Below are positions 1 to 9,019 of a stretch of 11,487 nucleotides of DNA, piece by piece. Within the stretch, counting starts at the first letter, position 1; each line of letters starts with the position of its first letter. The notes under the pieces are model-generated. The model searched no databases. It was not told the origin of the DNA and was given only the letters and a program-made list of their open reading frames with translations. This DNA is from Hyphomicrobiales bacterium (GTDB lineage: Bacteria > Pseudomonadota > Alphaproteobacteria > Rhizobiales > Xanthobacteraceae), in the NCBI GenBank assembly GCA_016210825.1, contig JACQTM010000004.1:1-11487 (forward strand). Reading direction: 5' to 3'. The position numbers and the translations under genes are program-made.

Positions 1-26
1 CCCTCTCCCCGCTTGCGGGGTGAGGG
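1..26. repeat. GC-rich hairpin repeat at the window edge
   Basis: Arms CCCTC/GAGGG and CCCCGC/GCGGGG are separated by one T-T mismatch, giving a near-perfect 26-nt palindrome. The core (CCCCGC, TT, GCGGGG) resembles the hairpin at 5452-5471. It is probably a dispersed intergenic palindrome. It may also belong to the 3' region of a gene outside the window. Confidence 0.5.
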
Positions 27-90
27 ATTTAAGCGCGATCGCGTTGTTGTGAGATTGTTGCGTCGGTCGCGTGGCGTCCTGCGTATCTGC

Positions 91-120
91 AAAAACCCCC
101 GGGCCGCCGCCCGGGGGTTT
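91..120. terminator. Strong intrinsic terminator, possibly bidirectional
   Basis: A perfect 12-bp stem is formed by AAACCCCCGGGC at 93-104 and GCCCGGGGGTTT at 109-120 around a 4-nt CGCC loop. Read on the minus strand the stem ends in a five-T run; on the plus strand it ends in TTT. It could end transcription of the cupin gene (minus, stop at 357, about 240 nt away), or of an unseen plus-strand gene that ends before the window. Structure is seen directly; direction is inferred. Confidence 0.7.
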
Positions 121-144
121 CGTCTGATACCTACGGCGATTGCC

Positions 145-310
145 TCACCACACTGTCATGGCCGGGCTTGTCAACACAAATCGGGTATACCCGACTTGTG
201 TCATTTAGCCGTTTTCGGAAGTTGGGCAGGCCCGACTTCCGATGCCATCCACGCCGTGGCTGCTGAAGCGATTTTAAGACGTGGATGCCCGCGACCAGCG
301 CGGGCATGAC
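145..310. repeat. Mosaic of nested intergenic palindromes
   Basis: In order: a half-element at 155-172 that is the exact reverse complement of 10283-10300; a loopless 14+14 palindrome at 174-201 with one A-C mismatch, centred on TATA; a second palindrome at 217-227/230-240 with one wobble pair; then CATCCACG (246-253) paired with CGTGGATG (280-287), which leads into a perfect 9-5-9 hairpin at 285-293/299-307. The two central palindromes share CCCGACTT in their right arms. This looks like one repeat unit interrupted by others. No open frame here resembles a protein. Repeats of this general look are common in Bradyrhizobium-type genomes; the family assignment is from memory, not a search. Confidence 0.65.
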
Positions 311-356
311 GTATGAAGCGTTGGTGCCGTTAGTATTATTCGCGCGCGGCTCTCAG

Positions 357-818
357 TTATTCGTGATGCGTCGTATCGGCGGGATCGTCGCGGCCCGGTC
401 CGGCAAGCACCAGAAAGACGAGATTCTCCTCGCCGGTTTTCGTAAACGCGTGCTTTCGGCCAGCCGGCAGGTCGAGGATGTCGCCGGGCTTGATCGGGCG
501 GGTTTCGATCTTGCCTTCGGCGCTTTCCAGCCGCGCCAGGCCGCGCCCGCGCGCGAGATAAAGCACGTGGTTTTGCCGGGCATGGTGATGCAGGCGGTTG
601 CGGCTCATCACCAGGATGCCAAGTTCGTTGTCGCCCGCGGGGAAGGAGGCGACGATCGCCGCGGTCTCGCCTAAGGGCAGCGGGTTCTGCTTGACGATGT
701 TATCGAGCGCGCTCACCGCGATCTTGCGATCCTGCGCGCCAGCCGGTGTCCCCGGCGCCGCCGCCGCAAACGTCGTCAGCGCCGCCAGCGCCGCGAGGAG
801 GGGTCGTTTTGTCCGCAT
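357..818 (-). CDS. Exported small cupin-domain protein
   Basis: A 153-residue single-domain cupin of unknown substrate. Residues 1-28 form a signal peptide: basic MRTKR, an Ala/Leu core, and a likely cleavage site after AGA at 26-28, so the protein should be periplasmic. Cupin motif 1 is at about 75-93, with HHH at 77-79 followed by H84 and GRG. Motif 2 is at about 111-123 (PGD then PAGRKH, H123). The metal-binding Glu normally found in motif 1 (just before the V-x-Y strand) appears to be His84 here, giving an all-histidine set of candidate ligands. The start at 818 is chosen because GGAG lies 8 nt upstream and the signal peptide begins there; an ATG at 824 is too close to the GGAG, and an in-frame ATG at 947 adds a non-hydrophobic leader unlike a cupin. 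The gene stands alone; its closest neighbour, alaS, is divergent. The substrate cannot be told from sequence. Confidence 0.8.
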   Translation of the reverse strand: MRTKRPLLAALAALTTFAAAAPGTPAGAQDRKIAVSALDNIVKQNPLPLGETAAIVASFPAGDNELGILVMSRNRLHHHARQNHVLYLARGRGLARLESAEGKIETRPIKPGDILDLPAGRKHAFTKTGEENLVFLVLAGPGRDDPADTTHHE

Positions 819-1112
819 CGCCATGTCTCCACTGTCAAAAGGCGTGCTGCCTAAACGCCACCGGCACACCGGTGCGCGCCCGTCCGGCGTTGCGCCTCTC
901 TTTCTCTTAAACCCGCCGTGCCGCGATCGGGCCGCCATCACCGGCATTTGATCTACGATACGCGTCAGCTACGGGCGGAACGCGCCGTCGTGTGCGCCGA
1001 ACGCACAGTGGATGATGAATGCTGCTTCATCGCGTGAGTATGTCGTTTCTGGACTTCATTAGACCCCATCGCTAAATACGGGGGGCGAAACATCAAGCCC
1101 GGTTGATAGTTA
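819..1112. other. Intergenic region between cupin and alaS, no gene seen
   Basis: This divergent region must hold promoters for the cupin (minus) and alaS (plus), but I see no box pair I would defend. A small hairpin (CACCGG at 859-864, loop CACA, CCGGTG at 869-874) lies in the cupin leader. Open frames crossing the area have no recognisable protein character. Confidence 0.5.
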
Positions 1113-1240
1113 GCCCGGGCCCAGTATCCCGGGCGCAGCGCAGCACGTCAGTGGTGTGCTGCAGACCCGGGACCTAGGCGTGAGAATTCATGGGTCCCGG
1201 ATCGGCGGTGCAGTACTTCGCGCTGCACCGCGTCCGGGAC
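1113..1240. repeat. Chain of overlapping GC-rich stems before alaS
   Basis: Stem A pairs 1113-1119 with 1128-1134 (GCCCGGG/CCCGGGC). Stem B pairs 1128-1133 with 1166-1171, with an inner stem 1140-1146/1156-1162 (GCAGCAC/GTGCTGC). Stem C pairs 1167-1174 with 1193-1200 (CCGGGACC/GGTCCCGG). Stem D pairs 1194-1201 with 1233-1240 (GTCCCGGA/TCCGGGAC), with an inner stem 1206-1213/1223-1230 (CGGTGCAG/CTGCACCG). Neighbouring stems share bases, so A excludes B, B excludes C and C excludes D. Stem D ends 16 nt before the chosen alaS start. The most likely origin is two inserted repetitive palindromes. A regulatory role in the alaS leader is possible but unproven. Confidence 0.7.
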
Positions 1241-1256
1241 ACGGATGAGAACAGAG

Positions 1257-3950
<2,694 letters not shown>

Positions 3951-4031
3951 TGCATCACAAAGTCGCTTGCGTCTGCGCGGCGCACATTGTTCGCGTTTAA
4001 TCGGTGCGGGTTGGAAGCGGGAGCCGGCGAC

Positions 4032-5318
4032 ATGCCGCGAAATGGCAGGCGAACGGCCGCTGAATGGCGGCACCGTTTCTACGAGATTCTGGAGGAGGGG
4101 CCGGTTAGCGACCGGGCAAACCGGATCGTCGACTCGCTTTTGATCGGCCTCATCGTCGTCAATCTCGTGGCGTTGACGCTCGAATCGATGCCGGCGCTGG
4201 TGTCGCGGTACGGCGCGCTGTTTGCCGCGGTCGAATTATTCTCGCTCGTTGTCTTTTCGCTGGAATATGTTTTGCGGATTTGGGTCGCGGTCGATCACGC
4301 GCCGGTTCGGCATCTTTCGCCCCTGAGGGCACGGCTTGCGTTTGTCACGAGCGCCGCGGGAATCGTCGATCTTTTGGCCGTGGCGCCGTTCTGGCTTGCT
4401 TTCTTCGTTCCATTGGATCTGCGCTTCGTGCTGGTGCTGCGCGTCGTACGCTTCCTCAAGCTCGCGCGCTACTCGCCCGGTATGCGCTCGCTCATCGAGG
4501 CTCTCTACGCCGAGCGCCGTGCCCTGTTCGGCTGCTTCGTCATGTTCGCCGGCGCCGTGATTTTTGCAGCAGCAGCCATGCATCTCGCCGAAAGCCACGT
4601 GCAACCGGACAAGCTCGGGACAATCCTCGACGCCATGTGGTGGGCGTTCGTCACGCTCGGCACCGTGGGCTATGGCGACGTCGTGCCGGTGACGGCCGCC
4701 GGGAAAATCGTCGCCGCCTTCGCCATCGTCGCCTCGGTGTTCGTGATCGCGCTGCCGGTCGGCGTCGTCGCGACCGCCTTCGCCGATCAGATTCACCGCC
4801 GCGATTTCATCGTCACTTGGGGCATGGTGGCGCGCGTACCGCTGTTCTCTGGGCTGACCGCGGGCGAGATCGCCGACGTGATGCGGCTCCTCCGCGCTGA
4901 AACCATCGAGCCCGGTGCGATCGTCACCCGGCGCGGCGATCCGGCGCATTCGATGTATTTCATCGCCCGCGGCGAGGTGGAGATCGAGCTGGCGGAGGCG
5001 ACGCGCCGGCTCGGCATGGGACATTTCTTCGGCGAGGTGGCGGCATTGCGTCAGGCACGGCGCTCGGCGACGGTGCGCGCGCGCGAGCGCACAAGCCTGC
5101 TCGTGCTCGATGCGAAGGATCTGCGCGCGCTGATGGATCGTCAGCCGCAAATCGCCGCGCGCCTGCGCGAAACCGTGCATGCGCGTATCGGCCGGGAGCT
5201 GATCACGCCGCAGGGCGATATCGTGACCGAGGAGCTGAATTTCGAAACTGCAAAGGCGGCCAAAGCGCGCGTCAAAGGGCCACGACGCAGAGCAACGCGT
5301 ACTCGCCGGCAAGGTTGA
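4032..5318 (+). CDS. Voltage-sensor K+ channel with C-terminal cyclic-nucleotide-binding domain
   Basis: A 428-residue inner-membrane channel subunit, expected to form tetramers that pass K+. Approximate layout: S1 31-52, S2 62-85, S3 101-125, S4 129-147, S5 160-185, pore helix and selectivity filter TVGYGD (211-216), S6 222-251, then a cyclic-nucleotide-binding domain at about 269-385. S4 has positive residues in three-residue register (R131, R137, R140, K143, R146), and S2/S3 carry the acidic partners E68, E78 and D113. The phosphate-binding cassette (FFGE at 332-335, RRSATV at 343-348) keeps the Gly-Glu and Arg that bind cyclic nucleotide in the family. The overall plan is that of MlotiK1-type channels. 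ATG 4032 has GGAG 8 nt upstream; an upstream in-frame TTG at 3987 is less likely. It follows alaS by 81 bp with no clear terminator, so read-through is possible. The C-terminus is strongly basic. Confidence 0.9.
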   Translation: MPRNGRRTAAEWRHRFYEILEEGPVSDRANRIVDSLLIGLIVVNLVALTLESMPALVSRYGALFAAVELFSLVVFSLEYVLRIWVAVDHAPVRHLSPLRARLAFVTSAAGIVDLLAVAPFWLAFFVPLDLRFVLVLRVVRFLKLARYSPGMRSLIEALYAERRALFGCFVMFAGAVIFAAAAMHLAESHVQPDKLGTILDAMWWAFVTLGTVGYGDVVPVTAAGKIVAAFAIVASVFVIALPVGVVATAFADQIHRRDFIVTWGMVARVPLFSGLTAGEIADVMRLLRAETIEPGAIVTRRGDPAHSMYFIARGEVEIELAEATRRLGMGHFFGEVAALRQARRSATVRARERTSLLVLDAKDLRALMDRQPQIAARLRETVHARIGRELITPQGDIVTEELNFETAKAAKARVKGPRRRATRTRRQG

Positions 5319-5451
5319 ACGCATTCATCCCGTTCGTGCCCGCGACCCGTCTTCGTCAAGGCTGCGACGGGCTGATGCCTGAGCCCTCCGAAGCGCAAGC
5401 GAAGGAGGGAAGCGGGCATCCAGAACAGCGCTACGATATTCGTGAATCTGG

Positions 5452-5471
5452 GTCCCCGCTTGCGCGGGGAC
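5452..5471. repeat. 8-4-8 GC-rich hairpin between convergent genes
   Basis: Perfect arms GTCCCCGC (5452-5459) and GCGGGGAC (5464-5471) flank a TTGC loop. It lies between the ends of the channel gene and icd and could limit transcription from both sides, but it has no T run. The CCCCGC-TTG core resembles the hairpin at 1-26. Just upstream, 5380-5408 has a weaker CCCTCC/GGAGGG pairing. The remainder of 5319-5517 shows nothing protein-like. Confidence 0.55.
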
Positions 5472-5489
5472 GAGCGGGAGACAATTCAA

Positions 5490-5517
5490 CCTCGTCGAAA
5501 TGTACTTTCGCTCGAGG
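5490..5517 (-). terminator. Possible icd terminator hairpin
   Basis: Arms CCTCG/CGAGG (5490-5494, 5513-5517) and CGAAA/TTTCG (5496-5500, 5506-5510) enclose a 5-nt loop, with a one-base bulge on one side and a two-base bulge on the other. It begins directly after the icd stop codon. On the minus strand it is followed by TTGAATTGT, a weak T-rich tail. The structure is visible; the function is inferred. Confidence 0.4.
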
Positions 5518-6732
5518 TCAAGCCGCCATCGCCTTCTTCAGGTTGTCGTCGATCTTGTCGAGGAAGCCGGTGGTCGAGAGCCACTTCTGGTCCGGCCCAA
5601 TCAAGAGCGCCAGATCCTTGGTCATGAAGCCCGATTCGACAGTGGCGACGCAGACCTTTTCCAGCGTGCTTGCGAATTTCGCCAGCGCCGCGTTGTTGTC
5701 GAGCTTTGCGCGGTGCGACAACCCCCGCGTCCAGGCGAAGATCGAGGCGACGGAATTGGTCGAGGTTTCCTGTCCCTTCTGATGCTGGCGGTAATGCCGT
5801 GTCACCGTGCCGTGGGCGGCTTCCGATTCCATCACTTTGCCGTCGGGCGTAAGCAGTACCGACGACATCAGCCCGAGCGAGCCGAACCCTTGCGCGACCG
5901 TGTCGGATTGCACATCGCCGTCGTAATTCTTACACGCCCAGATATAGCCACCCGACCTTTTCAGTGCCGACGCAACCATGTCGTCGTTCAGGCGATGCTC
6001 GTAGGTGATCTTCGCCTTCTCGAAGGCCGCCTTGAATTCCTTCTCGTACACCTCCTGGAAGATGTCCTTGAAGCGGCCGTCGTAGATTTTCATGATCGTA
6101 TTTTTGGTCGACAGATAGAGCGGATAGCCGCGCGCCAGCGCGAAATTCATCGAGGCGCGGGCGAAATCGCGGATCGAGTCGTCGAGGTTGTACATCGCCA
6201 TGGCGATGCCCGCGCCGGGTGACTTGAAAACCTCATGCTCGATAGTCTTGCCGTCCTCGCCCACGAACTTGATGGTGATCCTGCCCTTACCGGGAAACCT
6301 GAAATCGGTGGCGCGATACTGGTCGCCATAGGCATGGCGGCCGATGATGATCGGCTGCGTCCAGCCGGGAACGAGGCGCGGCACGTTCTTGCAGATGATC
6401 GGCTCGCGGAAGATGACGCCGCCCAGGATATTGCGGATCGTACCGTTCGGCGACTTCCACATTTGCTTGAGGTTGAATTCCTTCACCCGCGCCTCGTCGG
6501 GCGTGATCGTCGCGCATTTGACGGCGACGCCGACCTTCTTGGTCATCTCCGCCGAATCGATCGTGATCTGGTCGTTGGTCTCGTCGCGCTTCTGCACGCT
6601 GAGATCGTAGTAGAGCAACTCAATATCGAGATAAGGGTGGATCAGCTTGTCCTTGATGAACTTCCAGATGATGCGCGTCATCTCGTCGCCGTCCATTTCG
6701 ACGACGGGGTTTTCAACTTTGATCTTGGCCAT
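5518..6732 (-). CDS. icd: NADP-dependent isocitrate dehydrogenase
   Basis: A cytoplasmic TCA-cycle enzyme (EC 1.1.1.42) that oxidatively decarboxylates isocitrate to 2-oxoglutarate and makes NADPH. The 404-residue length and sequence fit the homodimeric, eukaryote-like class rather than the E. coli-type or the large monomeric class. Landmarks: the substrate-phosphate region KSPNGTIRN (about 93-101); NYDGDVQSD and GSLGLMSS, the metal-binding IDH/IPMDH signature, in the last third; and GTVTRHYRQHQKG, whose Arg-His are typical of NADP preference. The sequence is intact. Translation starts at MAKIKVENPVVEMDGDEM, the usual N-terminus. No Shine-Dalgarno sequence is visible in the 15 nt upstream (pyrimidine-rich CCGTTATTCCC). 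It converges on the channel gene and diverges from the GGDEF-EAL gene. Confidence 0.97.
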   Translation of the reverse strand: MAKIKVENPVVEMDGDEMTRIIWKFIKDKLIHPYLDIELLYYDLSVQKRDETNDQITIDSAEMTKKVGVAVKCATITPDEARVKEFNLKQMWKSPNGTIRNILGGVIFREPIICKNVPRLVPGWTQPIIIGRHAYGDQYRATDFRFPGKGRITIKFVGEDGKTIEHEVFKSPGAGIAMAMYNLDDSIRDFARASMNFALARGYPLYLSTKNTIMKIYDGRFKDIFQEVYEKEFKAAFEKAKITYEHRLNDDMVASALKRSGGYIWACKNYDGDVQSDTVAQGFGSLGLMSSVLLTPDGKVMESEAAHGTVTRHYRQHQKGQETSTNSVASIFAWTRGLSHRAKLDNNAALAKFASTLEKVCVATVESGFMTKDLALLIGPDQKWLSTTGFLDKIDDNLKKAMAA

Positions 6733-7036
6733 GGGAATAACGGTGCCGCGCAGGAAAGGAGTGAGGGGAAGCTCCGGCCGGCGGCCGGATTGTCATTCGA
6801 CGCGGGCTACTTATCACTGCTCGTGATGGGAGAAAAGCGGCCTTTCGGATAAGCCCTGCTCGGATTTTGATACCAGCCGTTTCGCTGGGTGTGAGTCGTT
6901 ATTGGTCCATAAGCGATCGCAATTTTATCGACGCGTCACGCCTCCGACTGCTGGGAACGTGAAATTAAGCAATCACGTTTACGCTGCCTCGACTTTTGAA
7001 GCTGTGCGGGGTCTCACGCAAGAATTACGGTCGCAA
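6733..7036. other. Divergent intergenic region, icd and GGDEF-EAL leaders
   Basis: A 304-bp stretch, less GC-rich than the flanking genes towards its right end. A hairpin CCGGCC (6774-6779), loop GGC, GGCCGG (6783-6788) lies about 42 nt upstream of icd and would be in its leader. The plus-strand frame of the GGDEF-EAL gene stays open back to a TTG at 6902, but residues there are not hydrophobic or domain-like. I see no convincing promoter boxes. Confidence 0.45.
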
Positions 7037-8935
7037 ATGCAAGCTCCGGCCCGCTCAACCGATCGTCTGGTTTTCGATCTCGTTCTTGCCCGACGTGCAC
7101 TCGACGCCATTCAGCTCGGCGTGCTGATCCTGCTAGGCGTCGTCTACTTCGCGGCGGCGCGCCCGGTCGACGCCGCCGATGGCCTGCAACCTGTCCCGGT
7201 CGTGATCGGCCTGCTCATTCTCGCGACCGGAATGCGGATGGCGCTCGGTCATTTCGGCCGTGAAATCGCAGTGCTTCGCCTCTTCTGGCCGGTGCTCGAC
7301 GTAGCGCTGCTCTACACACTGATCGCCGTCTACGCATACCAATACCAGCTCGCGCCGACCGCCATTCTCAAAGCCACAACTGTCGACGCTGTATTTTTGC
7401 TGATTGCATTGCGCGTCGTTCAATTCGATGCGCGGATCGTGGTGGTGACCGGCGCCGCCGCAGTGATTGGATGGATCGCGCTCACTGTCTATGCGATTCA
7501 TGCCGCGGGTCCGTTGAGCGTCACGCGCAGCTTCGGCGAATACATGACGAGCGACAAGGCGCTGATTGGCGCGCAAGTCGAGCGTGTTCTCATGATCGGC
7601 CTCGTCACCCTGGTTACAACCTTCGCATTGAGCTGGGCGCGCCGCGACGCCTTGACCGGGCTTGGCAACCGCACTTGGTTCTTGAGTCGTCTGATCGATC
7701 GCAAGCAGGCAAAACGCGTGGCCGGGCGCGCGCAGGCTCTAGTGATGCTCGAACTCGATTGCGGTCATGTCCTGCGCGCGGCGGGCGGCTACGAAATCAC
7801 GCAGAAAGTCGTCCAACGCACGGCAAAACAGCTTTCCGTGGCGTGCGAACCGCGCGATCTCATGGCGCGTATCGGCGACTGTACATTCGCCATTCTCGTG
7901 ACCGGCCTGGATAACGGGATGGCGGCCGAAGCGTTTGCACAAAGATGCCTTGCCATCGCCGAAGCCGCCTCCGAGGTCGATGGCTATTCGGCCAAGGGGC
8001 ACGCGGTCGCCGGAATCGAACTTGATGAGGCGCGCGTCGACCCGGCGACACTGTGGCGCAATGCGCAATCCGCACTCGGCGCGGCGATGTCGGGACGGCA
8101 CGGCCGTGTCGTGGTGTTCGACGAAACCGCGCGCCGCGCGGCCGAGAAACGGCTGCGGCTTGAAACCGATCTTCGCTCGGCGCTGCAACCCGGTCAGCTA
8201 GAACTTTATTATCAACCGATCGTGCGATCGGCGGATCGCACGCTGCTCGGCGTCGAGGCCTTGATGCGATGGAACCATCCGCAATTCGGAATTGTGTCGC
8301 CGGGCGTGTTCATTCCCATCGCCGAGGAAACCGGCCTGATCGTCCCGATCGGCGCCTGGGCGCTCGATCAAGCGGCGGCGGACTATCACCGGCTCGTCGC
8401 CGCCGGTGCGCCCGCCGACCTATTCGTCAGTGTCAACGTCGCGCCCCGGCAGGTCGAGGAATGGGACACACTCGAAGCCGCCGTGCGTGGCGCGCTGGCC
8501 GGGGGCTGTCCGCTTAAGCTCGAGCTGACTGAGAGTGCATTGCGCGGTGATATCGACACAGTGTGCACTCGGCTGAACGCGCTGACCGCGCTCGGCGCGC
8601 GCTTGGCGATCGACGATTTTGGTACCGGCTATTCGTCCTATGGCCATCTCGCGCGCATGCCGTTCCACACCCTGAAGATCGACCGCAGCCTCACCGCCGA
8701 TATCCTCGACCCGGCCGGGCGCGCCGTGATCGAAGGGATCGTCAGCCTGGCGCGGTCGCTCCGACTGTCGGTGACGGTGGAAGGCGTGGAAACCGCCGAG
8801 CAATGGGTGACGTTGTCGGCGCTCGGTGTGCATGAATTTCAAGGCTACCTGTTCGGCAAGCCGGCGCCGGCCGCCGACCTGATCGCAATGCTGCCGGCTC
8901 GACGCGGCGGTGAAAGCGCAATCCGCGTGGCGTAA
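7037..8935 (+). CDS. Six-TM GGDEF-EAL protein: degenerate GGDEF, intact c-di-GMP phosphodiesterase domain
   Basis: A 632-residue inner-membrane signalling protein. About six hydrophobic segments (23-42, 52-70, 82-104, 107-127, 132-154, 183-200) form an unnamed sensor domain. A GGDEF fold follows, starting at RDALTGLGNR (203-212), but the catalytic signature reads GDCTF (280-284) instead of GGDEF, and the inhibitory-site RxxD position reads EPRD (271-274), so cyclase activity is not expected. The EAL domain (about 378-620) looks complete: EAL 407-409, N467, E496, DDFGTG 526-531, K547, E582 in EGVET, and Q602 in FQGY, the set that binds Mg2+ and c-di-GMP. It should hydrolyse c-di-GMP to pGpG. 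Start uncertain: ATG 7037 is preferred because the upstream codons look non-coding; GTG 6959 or TTG 6902 would extend it by 26 or 45 residues. None has a strong ribosome-binding site. Confidence 0.9.
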   Translation: MQAPARSTDRLVFDLVLARRALDAIQLGVLILLGVVYFAAARPVDAADGLQPVPVVIGLLILATGMRMALGHFGREIAVLRLFWPVLDVALLYTLIAVYAYQYQLAPTAILKATTVDAVFLLIALRVVQFDARIVVVTGAAAVIGWIALTVYAIHAAGPLSVTRSFGEYMTSDKALIGAQVERVLMIGLVTLVTTFALSWARRDALTGLGNRTWFLSRLIDRKQAKRVAGRAQALVMLELDCGHVLRAAGGYEITQKVVQRTAKQLSVACEPRDLMARIGDCTFAILVTGLDNGMAAEAFAQRCLAIAEAASEVDGYSAKGHAVAGIELDEARVDPATLWRNAQSALGAAMSGRHGRVVVFDETARRAAEKRLRLETDLRSALQPGQLELYYQPIVRSADRTLLGVEALMRWNHPQFGIVSPGVFIPIAEETGLIVPIGAWALDQAAADYHRLVAAGAPADLFVSVNVAPRQVEEWDTLEAAVRGALAGGCPLKLELTESALRGDIDTVCTRLNALTALGARLAIDDFGTGYSSYGHLARMPFHTLKIDRSLTADILDPAGRAVIEGIVSLARSLRLSVTVEGVETAEQWVTLSALGVHEFQGYLFGKPAPAADLIAMLPARRGGESAIRVA

Positions 8936-8978
8936 CTCGCCGCTTGGTTGTTCACTGGCTATTTAAGTTTGCGAACCG

Positions 8979-9019
8979 CCTGCCAATCGGGCAGGAGGAT
9001 CGCGGACATTTACGCCATG
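8979..9019 (+). promoter_or_regulatory. Ribosome-binding region of the trmJ-like gene, partly in a hairpin
   Basis: A strong AGGAGG lies at 8993-8998, the best Shine-Dalgarno in this neighbourhood. It is 18 nt from the ATG at 9017 (too far) but 9 nt from an in-frame ATT at 9008. Its first half lies in the right arm of a hairpin, CCTGCC 8979-8984 / GGCAGG 8990-8995. Either initiation is at ATT, or ATG is used with poor spacing. Confidence 0.45.

Noticed and set aside
13..309. 98-codon plus-strand open frame over the left intergenic region
   Set aside because: It runs through the terminator and palindromes, and its sequence is just the translation of repeats; no protein character or ribosome-binding site.
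828..842. TTGACA-like sequence just upstream of the cupin on the minus strand
   Set aside because: It lies about 15 nt before the start codon, leaving no room for a -10 box and leader.
1050..1077. Possible alaS promoter TGGACT, 16 nt, CTAAAT
   Set aside because: Both boxes are poor matches to any sigma-70 consensus, and the position relative to the start of the message is unknown.
5315..5782. 155-codon plus-strand open frame running into the 3' end of icd
   Set aside because: Its first part is repeat-derived and its last part is antisense to icd; no independent support.
5500..6222. 240-codon plus-strand open frame opposite icd
   Set aside because: Antisense shadow of a clear icd; Arg/His/Gly-rich with no domain.
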